Positions 1-5,764 of a stretch of DNA of 15,320 nt are shown one piece after another. The position numbers and the translations under genes are program-made. Numbering within the stretch: position 1 is the stretch's first letter; the number at the start of each line of letters is the position of its first letter. The stretch is from Candidatus Uhrbacteria bacterium. Lineage in GTDB: Bacteria > Patescibacteriota > Patescibacteriia > 2-12-FULL-60-25. The notes beneath the pieces were generated by a model that did no database searches, was not told the origin of the DNA, and worked only from the letters and a program-made list of their open reading frames with translations. The stretch covers positions 1 through 15,320 of the forward strand of contig JAHFIO010000011.1 in assembly GCA_023246325.1 (NCBI GenBank). The letters run 5' to 3'.

Positions 1-100
1 ATAAATATCTTTTCAACGTTGCCGTATCTTTATAATCAATTGTTTTTGCATTGGCCCTGGTGAAAGGGCATTCTTTATGCATTAATTTCTTTTTCATCAT
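1..100 (-). CDS. rpsR: 30S ribosomal protein bS18, N-terminal part (cut by window edge)
   Basis: Bases 100 to 1 on the minus strand translate to 33 residues without a stop, starting MMKKKLMHKECPF and continuing to IDYKDTATLKRYL. The DYKD-x3-LKRY stretch is a hallmark of bS18, which binds the 16S rRNA platform as a pair with bS6. It lies in the classical rpsF-ssb-rpsR order and is the third gene of that operon. Two ATG codons in tandem (100 and 97) could both start it. No Shine-Dalgarno is visible and the start context is ATATG. It is separated from ssb by a 158-base gap holding a large inverted repeat. The rest of the gene lies outside the window. Confidence 0.9.
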   Translation of the reverse strand, partial: MMKKKLMHKECPFTRANAKTIDYKDTATLKRYL

Positions 101-109
101 ATATGTTTA

Positions 110-227
110 ATCTTTAGAATCTGGCGCATTTCTTTGTCACAATCCACTCTTCCTCCTCAACGTACCAACAAGTACGTTTGCGTCGGTCGAGTGATTGCTC
201 CTCGAACTGCATCCAGATTCTAAAGAT
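110..227 (+). repeat. Structured dyad element, copy 1 (between ssb and rpsR)
   Basis: A 15-base perfect inverted repeat (110-124 and 213-227) encloses a second hairpin, AACGTAC at 159-165 and GTACGTT at 172-178. Both are centred on the same point (168.5). An intermediate arm, CAATCCACTC with GAGTGATTG, also pairs. On this strand it ends in a T-run after 225, so it could terminate transcription on the plus strand. Blocks 122-139 and 199-215 are 16/18 and 15/17 identical to the copy at 10840-10958 read on the minus strand. Relative to the operon mRNA this copy is inverted compared with the other two. Confidence 0.75.
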
Positions 228-258
228 TTTTTTATTAATTTATTATATTTGAAATGTT

Positions 259-732
259 TTAAAATGGAATATCTTCGATGCGGATTTCGTTATCCCCCAT
301 TCCTTGATCAATTTTTTGTGTAGATGGGGCAGTATTTTGTTGAATCGTATGTGAATACGTTGGCGCTGGTTTAGAATATCCAGTCGACCCACTTGAAGAT
401 CCAGACGGAGGTGACAAAATAATCATATTCTCACATACAATTTCTGTACGTTGACGTTTTTGTCCATCTTGTGTTTCCCAATCACGTGTCTGTAAACGAC
501 CTTCCACATATGCTTTTTTTCCTTTAGCTAAATACTGTCCGCAAATATCTGCTAATTTTCCCCATGCAACAATAGTATGATATTCAGTTCGTTCTTGTTT
601 TTGCCCTGCAGAATCCGTCCATTGTGAAGATGTCGCAATAGAAAAATTGCACACATTCTGACCTGTAGGAATTGTTCGTAATTCAGGATCACGAGTTAAA
701 TTCCCAATAATCATGGCACGATTTAAATTCAT
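259..732 (-). CDS. ssb: Single-stranded DNA-binding protein
   Basis: This 158-residue protein begins MNLNRAMIIGNLTRDPELR, the usual start of bacterial SSB, followed by one OB fold to about residue 105 (with VEGRLQTRDWETQDG and a TEIVCENM strand). A Ser/Gly/Pro-rich linker leads to the acidic tip IEDIPF, which docks SSB partner proteins in other bacteria. SSB coats single-stranded DNA in replication, repair and, in competent cells, on incoming DNA. I chose the ATG at 732 over the upstream ATG at 747 because the latter overlaps the rpsF end and 732 matches the family start. The rpsF stop and this start form the junction TAATATG with a one-base gap, which suggests re-initiation by terminating ribosomes. 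No Shine-Dalgarno is visible. Confidence 0.95.
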   Translation of the reverse strand: MNLNRAMIIGNLTRDPELRTIPTGQNVCNFSIATSSQWTDSAGQKQERTEYHTIVAWGKLADICGQYLAKGKKAYVEGRLQTRDWETQDGQKRQRTEIVCENMIILSPPSGSSSGSTGYSKPAPTYSHTIQQNTAPSTQKIDQGMGDNEIRIEDIPF

Positions 733-733
733 A

Positions 734-1255
734 TTATATAAGATCAACTAATGCTGACTCGATTTTTTTATCCACTTCTTCATCTGTTAATGCAACTTCT
801 TTTTCTGGAGTTTCTAATCCTGCCTCGAGAGCAGCTACACCTGAATGCATTTCTTTCTTTTCTGATGTTTCAGATGACGATCGTTTACGAGGACGATCTT
901 CTTTATTATCCAAATTCACTTCAACGAATTGGATCATATCAAATTTACCATCACCAACTTCATCCGCCTTCACAATAAGATGTCGCAATACTTCCGAAGA
1001 AATACGCAAAGACATATCAATTGCTTTCACTGCCTGTGTATCCGCATTCAAGCGGATAAGAATATAGTGTCCATGTCGCACATTCTTTATAGGATATGCG
1101 AAACGCAATTTACCCAATCGATCCGACTTTGTGATGCTTGCTCCATTTTTTTCAAGGAGGGCTTTCACAGTTCCTTCAACAGTTCCGATTTCATCATCAG
1201 TGAAAGTTGCAGGAATGATATAAAGGAGTTCATACTCCCGACTTCGTGCTTCCAT
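734..1255 (-). CDS. rpsF: 30S ribosomal protein bS6 with C-terminal extension
   Basis: Residues 8 to about 110 match bS6: YELLYIIPA at the first strand, a helix with ALLEKNGA, LGKLRFAYPIKNVRHGHYILI, and a last helix and strand ending SEVLRHLIVKAD. bS6 pairs with bS18 on the 30S platform. The protein has 173 residues, longer than the usual 95 to 130; the last 60 are a charged tail rich in Lys, Glu and Ser that looks disordered. It is the first gene of rpsF-ssb-rpsR. The start at 1255 has the context TATATG with no good Shine-Dalgarno. A GC-rich hairpin lies 17 bases upstream. The tail holds one ATCCTGCC motif (817-824) read as Ala-Gly-Leu. Confidence 0.93.
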   Translation of the reverse strand: MEARSREYELLYIIPATFTDDEIGTVEGTVKALLEKNGASITKSDRLGKLRFAYPIKNVRHGHYILIRLNADTQAVKAIDMSLRISSEVLRHLIVKADEVGDGKFDMIQFVEVNLDNKEDRPRKRSSSETSEKKEMHSGVAALEAGLETPEKEVALTDEEVDKKIESALVDLI

Positions 1256-1272
1256 ATAATTTCTTGATATGT

Positions 1273-1294
1273 CCCACCCCCGGAAGGGCGTGGG
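1273..1294 (-). promoter_or_regulatory. GC-rich leader hairpin just upstream of rpsF
   Basis: On the minus strand CCCACGCCC pairs with GGGGGTGGG around a short TTCC loop (eight pairs, one mismatch). It ends 17 bases before the rpsF start, in an otherwise AT-rich leader. In many bacteria the S6:S18 pair represses its own operon by binding a leader hairpin with an exposed CCG. Here CCG sits at the loop and stem edge, so autogenous control is a reasonable inference, but the match to the known motif is loose. Confidence 0.5.
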
Positions 1295-1309
1295 CTTATC
1301 CTGTATATT

Positions 1310-1431
1310 GAGATCTTTTTAAAACGATGATATGCGAAGTTTTGGAGTCTCAACGCGACGCAAGTGTACTTTTTGTACACTGAGGAGTCGTTGAGACGAA
1401 AAACCAGCAGATCACGTTTTTAAATGGTCTC
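1310..1431 (-). repeat. Structured dyad element, copy 2 (in the rpsF leader)
   Basis: Imperfect outer arms (1310-1331 and 1411-1431) enclose a long hairpin: GTCTCAACG pairs with CGTTGAGAC, then an internal loop, then AGTGTAC (1363-1369) pairs with GTACACT (1375-1381) around TTTTT. On the minus strand the core reads CTCCTCAGTGTAC, AAAAA, then GTACACTTGCGTCG, matching the cores of the copies at 110-227 and 10840-10958. The arms are more diverged than in those two. If the promoter at 1478-1506 is right, the element is transcribed in the 5' leader of the rpsF operon. Confidence 0.7.
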
Positions 1432-1477
1432 CTACAGCAGGATATTGGCCAATCAAGTATTAATAATTAGTAGGCAA

Positions 1478-1506
1478 ACTGTATGGGAAAGTGGGCTTTC
1501 TGTCAA
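1478..1506 (-). promoter_or_regulatory. Promoter of the rpsF-ssb-rpsR operon
   Basis: A perfect -35 TTGACA (1506-1501), a 17-base spacer and -10 TACAGT (1483-1478). The -35 overlaps the stop codon of the upstream gene. Transcription would begin near 1471, giving a leader of about 215 bases that contains the structured element and the GC-rich hairpin. Confidence 0.6.
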
Positions 1507-2030
1507 GGAATATGATGACAAGGCCCCCACATATGTATATCGTGTTCCTGCGTACACATTTCATGGCTTCTCCAAAAAGAAGGACATCCGGCATATGGTG
1601 CTTTTCCTTCGCCTAGAAAATCTTCTTCAGATGGCAATCTAAAATCTGCTTTTATTTTTTCCGGCAGGATATTGTATAATTCTTCATCATCTTGCCACGT
1701 TCGTTCACGAGAAAAAATATTTTTATGTTTTTGAATGGCATTCAGCAAATTTTTATATGTATCTTCAATTTCAATATCAAGCATATTATCAAGATCGATA
1801 TCAGAATTCTCTAATCCTGCCGCTGTAGAATAAGCGATACAAATAGGACCTACACTTGTCTTTCTGTTTTTATAAAAAGCAGCACATCGCTTCATCATGT
1901 TTTCATATACTGGTAGCTCATGAATTTCTTCACCCCATAATTTCACATCATCCAACCAACATCGATTATCCATTTTTTGATCACGATGATATCGAATCAA
2001 TGTACGTAATTTTTTTATTTCTTCTTTCAT
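1503..2030 (-). CDS. Hypothetical protein with two CW-x-DD/LY-like segments
   Basis: A soluble protein of 175 residues of unknown function, with no signal peptide or membrane segment. Two segments resemble each other: HRDQKMDNRCWLDDVKLW near the N-terminus and SRERTWQDDEELYNILPEKI past the middle, which suggests an internal duplication. The C-terminus is rich in Cys and His (AGCPSFWRSHEMC, then WGPCHH), possibly metal-binding, though that is only inference. I recall similar short proteins with RCWLDD from Patescibacteria, none characterised. The start at 2030 is preferred over 2036 because a TATACT -10-like box (2042-2037) ends directly before 2036, so the mRNA would begin about at the second ATG and be leaderless. 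ATCCTGCC motifs lie at 1663-1670 (Ile-Leu-Pro) and 1814-1821 (Ala-Gly-Leu). Confidence 0.75.
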   Translation of the reverse strand: MKEEIKKLRTLIRYHRDQKMDNRCWLDDVKLWGEEIHELPVYENMMKRCAAFYKNRKTSVGPICIAYSTAAGLENSDIDLDNMLDIEIEDTYKNLLNAIQKHKNIFSRERTWQDDEELYNILPEKIKADFRLPSEEDFLGEGKAPYAGCPSFWRSHEMCTQEHDIHMWGPCHHIP

Positions 2031-2044
2031 ACACATAGTATAAC

Positions 2045-2069
2045 AAAAACCCCATCAGTTAAAATGGGG
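2045..2069 (-). terminator. Terminator after the 2076-2909 gene
   Basis: On the minus strand CCCCAT pairs with ATGGGG around an eight-base loop, followed by TTTTTG. It begins seven bases after the stop codon. Confidence 0.8.
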
Positions 2070-2075
2070 TACGGC

Positions 2076-2909
2076 TTAAAAAGTAATCGTCTGATATGGC
2101 GCTTGATCAAAAAATACATCATTTCGCCAATCGCACGTTCCACCTGTCGTAAGCGTTAGCGATCTATGCGTTTTTGTATTCAGTGCCCAAATAAAAGCAC
2201 CTTTTGCAAGTTTGTTTCCATCTGGAGTTTGAGAAAAGACTTGGAATACATCCTCACTAATCGCCCAAGGCCTACTATAAATGAGATTTGTGATAAAACC
2301 TGTATATCCATGATCATCTAAATCGCTCACAAAAAAAGATGTTTCTATAAACTGAAATGTAATGCCATCACTTGGCACGCCAGCAATTACTGCTTGTAAC
2401 GTAAACACATTCCCCTTATTCACAATAACGGTATGATTTCTAAATGCAATAACAACATATGAAAATTGTGAATCTGAGTCTACATGTGACACGTACAAGT
2501 TTGCGCCTGTGACTGCGTCAGTAATACTTACATCTGATGCTTCGAGATTAACTGCATCCTGCCGAAGTTTGAAATAGGCAAGGGTGATACCAGCAGTTTT
2601 TTTGATTTGATACACAAATTGCTTTATGGCGATGCCGTCACCATTCGTGGTAGCAATTTGCGCTTTGAGCAAGTCTTGATCTGTATTCAATCCGAGTGTA
2701 GAGGGGATAGAAAGTTGCGTTACCGTTGGTTGACCAGTACCATCCGTCACTCTTGGCAGGATACACGTATCAACGACTGATGTATCAACTACACCCGCAT
2801 CAGCAATAACAACGGGTTTTGGTGTGATTTTTCTATCATCACGAAGTACGCTTTTCGCGCAACCAAGTGTAAAAATGAAAATGAGTAAAAGCACAATTCG
2901 CGATTTCAT
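2076..2909 (-). CDS. Putative surface lipoprotein, paralog of 3034-3870
   Basis: A 277-residue exported protein. MKSRIVLLLIFIFTLGC is a lipoprotein-type signal with a TLGC lipobox, so it is probably lipid-anchored. A Thr/Val/Asp-rich linker leads to two regions shared with the neighbour: QPTVTQL..., a beta-rich core with ISITDAVTGANLYV (the neighbour has AISITDAVTGADL), DDHGYTGFITN, AFIWA and a closing CDWRNDVFFDQAPY. The core resembles the Ig-like and C-terminal DW-x-N modules of CPR surface proteins; this is from memory. The start at 2909 has AAAGGA six bases upstream, whereas an upstream ATG at 2972 lies inside the promoter. It has its own promoter and terminator. ATCCTGCC motifs lie at 2556-2563 (Arg-Gln-Asp) and 2755-2762 (Ile-Leu-Pro). 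Confidence 0.8.
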   Translation of the reverse strand: MKSRIVLLLIFIFTLGCAKSVLRDDRKITPKPVVIADAGVVDTSVVDTCILPRVTDGTGQPTVTQLSIPSTLGLNTDQDLLKAQIATTNGDGIAIKQFVYQIKKTAGITLAYFKLRQDAVNLEASDVSITDAVTGANLYVSHVDSDSQFSYVVIAFRNHTVIVNKGNVFTLQAVIAGVPSDGITFQFIETSFFVSDLDDHGYTGFITNLIYSRPWAISEDVFQVFSQTPDGNKLAKGAFIWALNTKTHRSLTLTTGGTCDWRNDVFFDQAPYQTITF

Positions 2910-2943
2910 TTGATTCCTTTTGTGAAAGTTCGAAACTCTATTC

Positions 2944-2972
2944 AACCTATACAAAATAAAATTTTTTGTCAA
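2944..2972 (-). promoter_or_regulatory. Promoter of the 2076-2909 lipoprotein gene
   Basis: -35 TTGACA (2972-2967), 17-base spacer, -10 TAGGTT (2949-2944); an alternative -10 TATAGG overlaps with a 15-base spacer. The surrounding bases (CTATTGACA and TTTTGTAT) match the promoter at 3907-3935, so the two paralogs kept their promoter after duplication. Confidence 0.6.
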
Positions 2973-2999
2973 TAGTAAAAATTCTCCTTGCTGCGTACA

Positions 3000-3025
3000 A
3001 AAAAATACCCCGACTTTTGTCGAGG
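3000..3025 (-). terminator. Terminator after the 3034-3870 gene
   Basis: On the minus strand CCTCGAC pairs with GTCGGGG (one G-U pair) around AAAA, followed by TATTTTTTTG. It begins nine bases after the stop codon. Confidence 0.8.
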
Positions 3026-3033
3026 CACAGAAA

Positions 3034-3870
3034 CTACTGAAACGTCACAAGCTCATATGGAACCGTATCAAAGAACATGTCATTTCTCCAATCGCACGAA
3101 CCAGTTTTGCCAAGTACATTTGATGAATGAGATGACGATCCATTCGCCCAAATGAAAGCACCAGGGACAAGTTTATTTTTGCCTGACGTTGGCACAGATA
3201 CATGATAAATGAAATCACTCTTATACCATCCACTCGCGGTTACTTGATTGGTGATATACCCAGTATATCCCTGATCATCCTCTGTATTGAAATGAAAGGA
3301 CGTGATAACCGATTGCGCTGAACCGTTGGCACTTTGAGAATCACCCACATATGCATGCAAGGTGTATTCCTTACCCCATCTCTGAATTTCATTCTGCGTG
3401 TGAAAAGATACAACAACATATGATGTGAGCGAAGACATATCTGTATTTGTTGCAGTCAAATCTGCTCCAGTCACAGCATCCGTAATGGATATAGCAAATT
3501 CATTCAAATCTTCCGCATCCTGCCGAAGACTGAATTCTGAAAGCATAAGTCCCTGCGTTCGTGTAATTTCGTATACCATTTGCTTCACAACATGCCCCGT
3601 TCCACTCGTCATCCCAAATTTGACACGAAGCAAGTCGTGATCAAAACCAATAAACGCGGTTGGCGAAATAGGCAATTGCGTAAACGTAGGCTGACCTTCA
3701 AACCCAGACGCTCTTGGTTGAGTGCAGGATGCAGTCGGCGTTGCGGTTGGTACTTGAGTATTTGTCGTTGGTTTAGTAGTCGGCACATTTTCAAAAGTGG
3801 CTCTTTCCACTTTATGCGAACATGCGATACCTAACAGCGTGAAAAGAACAAGACTCAAACGTGTTTTCAT
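3034..3870 (-). CDS. Putative surface lipoprotein, paralog of 2076-2909
   Basis: A 278-residue exported protein. MKTRLSLVLFTLLGIAC is a signal peptide with a less typical lipobox (GIAC). Residues 24-48 are a Thr/Pro linker. The rest aligns with the neighbour: CTQPRASGFEGQPTFTQL, HDLLRVKF, LRQDAEDL, ISITDAVTGADL, DDQGYTGYITN, GAFIWANGSSSHS and the closing CDWRNDMFFDTVPY. Two Cys outside the signal (in CTQPR and CDWRND) are shared by both proteins and may form a disulfide. The function is unknown; a cell-surface or adhesion role is inferred from anchoring and beta-rich repeats only. AAAGGAG lies before the ATG. An ATCCTGCC motif at 3517-3524 encodes Arg-Gln-Asp at the same place as in the paralog, so it predates or survived the duplication. 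Confidence 0.82.
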   Translation of the reverse strand: MKTRLSLVLFTLLGIACSHKVERATFENVPTTKPTTNTQVPTATPTASCTQPRASGFEGQPTFTQLPISPTAFIGFDHDLLRVKFGMTSGTGHVVKQMVYEITRTQGLMLSEFSLRQDAEDLNEFAISITDAVTGADLTATNTDMSSLTSYVVVSFHTQNEIQRWGKEYTLHAYVGDSQSANGSAQSVITSFHFNTEDDQGYTGYITNQVTASGWYKSDFIYHVSVPTSGKNKLVPGAFIWANGSSSHSSNVLGKTGSCDWRNDMFFDTVPYELVTFQ

Positions 3871-3906
3871 GTTTTCTCCTTTATCAAAAGTTCATGGACT
3901 TATTTC

Positions 3907-3935
3907 AACATACAAAAAATTGGTTAAATTGTCAA
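3907..3935 (-). promoter_or_regulatory. Promoter of the 3034-3870 lipoprotein gene
   Basis: -35 TTGACA (3935-3930), 17-base spacer, -10 TATGTT (3912-3907), 37 bases before the start codon. Confidence 0.7.
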
Positions 3936-3948
3936 TAGCCGTTATTCT

Positions 3949-4236
3949 TTAATAATCAAATCTTAATTTTAGTCTATCATATACCTCAGATCGATGGGCA
4001 ATTTTAATAATATATACTTGAGATTTTTCAATTTTAAATATTACACGATATTCCCCTACTCGTAATTTACGATATCCTTTTAAGGATTTTCTTAAATGTT
4101 TGCCAAAAATTTCTGGATGAAATTGTAATTTTTTTTCAATTTCAAATTTAATTCTTTGTTTTATTGATATATCTAAATTTGAAATATCAATTTTAAGAAC
4201 TTTTGTATGATACAAAAGCTTATATTCTATTTCCAT
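3949..4236 (-). CDS. RelE/ParE-type toxin
   Basis: A basic protein of 95 residues, the usual toxin length. The core LRKSLKGYRKLRVGEYRVIFKI, followed by IIKIAHRSEVY near the end, is the RelE/ParE pattern: a strand with Y-R-K-L-R-x-G-x-Y-R, a second strand, then H-R-x-x-V-Y. RelE members cut mRNA on the ribosome and ParE members poison gyrase; the sequence alone does not decide which, though the HR-x-VY end favours the RelE-like mRNA interferases. It overlaps the antitoxin by 10 bases (the ATG lies inside the last antitoxin codons), giving coupled translation. No terminator is seen after it. Confidence 0.88.
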   Translation of the reverse strand: MEIEYKLLYHTKVLKIDISNLDISIKQRIKFEIEKKLQFHPEIFGKHLRKSLKGYRKLRVGEYRVIFKIEKSQVYIIKIAHRSEVYDRLKLRFDY

Positions 4237-4448
4237 GCAGAGGCGTGAGATATATATCTAGCTTTTTTTGTATCTCGTTCATTTGCCATTTCAATAAGTA
4301 CAGCATCTTCTTCCATCTCAATTGCAATATCCAATAACTCAAGAACTTTAGAAGAAGCTGATATTTTATCTCTTTTTGCAAGTATTTGAATAATATCATC
4401 AATTTTTTGTGGAACGGAAATATTAATTCTATGTTTTGTTGTGGGCAT
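4227..4448 (-). CDS. Ribbon-helix-helix antitoxin
   Basis: A 73-residue protein that begins KHRINISVPQKIDDIIQILAK, the beta strand and first helix of a ribbon-helix-helix DNA-binding fold, followed by a second helix around SASSKVLELLDIAIEMEEDA. The C-terminal half is helical and charged and probably wraps the toxin. It precedes and overlaps the toxin gene, as is normal for antitoxins, and should repress its own operon by binding the palindrome directly upstream. Its start (ATATG) lacks a Shine-Dalgarno. Confidence 0.85.
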   Translation of the reverse strand: MPTTKHRINISVPQKIDDIIQILAKRDKISASSKVLELLDIAIEMEEDAVLIEMANERDTKKARYISHASAWK

Positions 4449-4456
4449 ATATGTAA

Positions 4457-4476
4457 GTGTAACATCGGTGTTACAC
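4457..4476. promoter_or_regulatory. Operator palindrome of the toxin-antitoxin operon
   Basis: GTGTAACA and TGTTACAC form a perfect eight-base inverted repeat with a TCGG spacer. It lies between a minus-strand TTGACT -35 (4484-4479) and the antitoxin start, covering the spacer and a TACACT -10. Bound antitoxin would block the promoter. Confidence 0.75.
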
Positions 4477-4487
4477 CTAAGTCAAAC

Positions 4488-4520
4488 AAAAAAAGTCCGT
4501 GAGTTTTAGTTCTCACGGAC
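4488..4520 (-). terminator. Terminator containing the end of the 4506-5012 gene
   Basis: A nine-base perfect stem, GTCCGTGAG with CTCACGGAC, followed on the minus strand by seven T. The 5' arm encodes the last codons and the TAA stop (4508-4506) lies in the loop, so a ribosome at the stop would cover the hairpin. Confidence 0.85.
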
Positions 4521-5012
4521 GAAGAGGAAGCGATCTTTCGCGTCCCAACGACGATGTTCGCGCATAACGATGAGTTTACGAAACCCTTTTTCATTGCCAC
4601 GCAATACAGTAACATAGGTTTCATTTCGCACACGAACGAAATCACCAAGTGCTACAGTATTATACTCGTTATCGAGAAGATTGTATTTCCACAAACCAAA
4701 GGCATATGCTTCCAAATGGATAGCGGGACGATACCCATATTCTTTCATCTCATGAATAATTTCGTTTTTATACATATGCAAACCAAATTGCTTGATAAGC
4801 ATCACACAATTTCGTGCAGTATAGTCGATGGGAGGACATGCGGATTCATCTCGTTCAAAACGATTTCCATCAAACTCGTTTGAAACGTCGGTAAGCGATG
4901 GAGTGTATAAAAGCACCTCTTCTCGTGACCAAATGGGATCATACTGAACATATACGAGACTTTCACCCTCGCGAAGTGTGGGTGTAGAATCCTGGTCGAT
5001 GATGGTATTCAT
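4506..5012 (-). CDS. G[YF]RPA-family protein, paralog 1
   Basis: A soluble protein of 168 residues. It carries the family signature GYRPAIHLEAYAF (93-105), a conserved Cys at 59 exactly 34 residues earlier, VALG at 120-123, a Trp at 156 and the ending RFLFV (161-165). The N-terminal half (VYVQYDPIWSREEVLLYTP) aligns with the Y-x-MP-x5-LE part of the other paralogs. There is no signal peptide. The start at 5012 has GGAG seven bases upstream. It is transcribed alone, from a promoter back to back with that of the next paralog, and ends in a terminator that overlaps its stop. Function unknown. Confidence 0.82.
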   Translation of the reverse strand: MNTIIDQDSTPTLREGESLVYVQYDPIWSREEVLLYTPSLTDVSNEFDGNRFERDESACPPIDYTARNCVMLIKQFGLHMYKNEIIHEMKEYGYRPAIHLEAYAFGLWKYNLLDNEYNTVALGDFVRVRNETYVTVLRGNEKGFRKLIVMREHRRWDAKDRFLFVREN

Positions 5013-5065
5013 TCATTTTCTCCGTTGCTATTTGTATGTATACATATATAAAAGATCGAATATAC

Positions 5066-5108
5066 AAACTAGCTTAAATTTGACTAATTGTCAAGTATGC
5101 TGTAAAAA
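5066..5108. promoter_or_regulatory. Overlapping divergent promoters of two paralogs
   Basis: The palindrome TTGAC-TAATT-GTCAA (5080-5094) provides both -35 boxes. The minus promoter is TTGACA (5094-5089), 17 bases, TAGTTT (5071-5066). The plus promoter is TTGACT (5080-5085), 17 bases, TAAAAA (5103-5108). With -35 boxes five bases apart, the two polymerases cannot bind together. Confidence 0.6.
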
Positions 5109-5147
5109 TTCAGCGTCCCTTTCACCCAAAACAAATCCGAGGCAACA

Positions 5148-5690
5148 ATGTCAGCAGATCCATACCGTACTTCTAGCGATCTAGGCGAACCCGTTCTTGA
5201 TCCAAAATTCTCCGCATTCGTTACATATAATCGAAGGACAACGAAAGAGTTGGAAAAAGTATTAAATATTCATATTTTTCCTGATATAGACAATGACATA
5301 GAGACTCCGCTGTTTTTTCCAACTGGACCTTGTGAATACGCATCGCGTGTTGATCGTGACATGACATTCACGACCATTGCATTCGATGAAGAATGGACGG
5401 ATCAAGTAGTTCTAGACACTCTATTTGATAAGCAGTTGCGACCAGCAACTTTTGAAGAATTTATCTCTTTCCTTTCAGTTGAAAGTAATCGAAAGGAATT
5501 GTCCGATATAACACTTGTTGCTCTTGGCTCTACCATGGTTCTTCAAGACGAAGATGGTAGTGCATATTATGCCGTAGCCTGTTATAGTTATAAACCTCAT
5601 ATTGGACATATTTTGGAAACCTCTACATATGATGATGACGGAGAATGGTCTGCAGACAACCTCTTCCTTGCCGTCCCCATCAACTCCTAA
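5148..5690 (+). CDS. G[YF]RPA-family protein, paralog 2
   Basis: A soluble acidic protein of 180 residues. LRPATFEEFISF (97-108) replaces the usual GYRPAT by LRPAT. The conserved Cys is at 62 (TGPCEY), VALGS at 124-128, a Trp at 167 and the closing FLAV at 173-176. The spacing between these points matches the other members within one residue. The start has GAGG five bases upstream. The gene runs against its neighbours, from a promoter shared back to back with paralog 1, and has its own terminator right after the stop. Function unknown. Confidence 0.82.
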   Translation: MSADPYRTSSDLGEPVLDPKFSAFVTYNRRTTKELEKVLNIHIFPDIDNDIETPLFFPTGPCEYASRVDRDMTFTTIAFDEEWTDQVVLDTLFDKQLRPATFEEFISFLSVESNRKELSDITLVALGSTMVLQDEDGSAYYAVACYSYKPHIGHILETSTYDDDGEWSADNLFLAVPINS

Positions 5691-5715
5691 AGACTTTTCA
5701 CAAAGTCTTTTTTTT
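5690..5715 (+). terminator. Terminator after the 5148-5690 gene
   Basis: AAGACTTT pairs with AAAGTCTT around TCAC, followed by six or more T. The first base is the last of the TAA stop. Confidence 0.88.
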
Positions 5716-5735
5716 ATTTTAAATATATTTTTGAA

Positions 5736-5764
5736 TAAAAAAAATGGGTCAGATTTTGACCCAT
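5736..5764 (-). terminator. Terminator containing the stop codon of the 5749-6477 gene
   Basis: ATGGGTCA pairs with TGACCCAT around five bases and is followed on the minus strand by a run of eight T. The TGA stop (5751-5749) is part of the stem. Confidence 0.85.

Noticed and set aside
110..227. Integron attC site or simple terminator
   Set aside because: attC sites conserve the outer core sites (GTTRRRY type), whereas here the outer arms vary and the centre is conserved. The nested pairing and the copies elsewhere are more than a terminator needs.
751..1267. Plus-strand open frames opposite rpsF
   Set aside because: They are shadows of bS6; the translations are compositionally odd and have no start signals.
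4220..4648. Minus-strand open frame of 142 residues
   Set aside because: It overlaps the antitoxin, its operator and the end of paralog 1 in another frame, and has no recognisable pattern.
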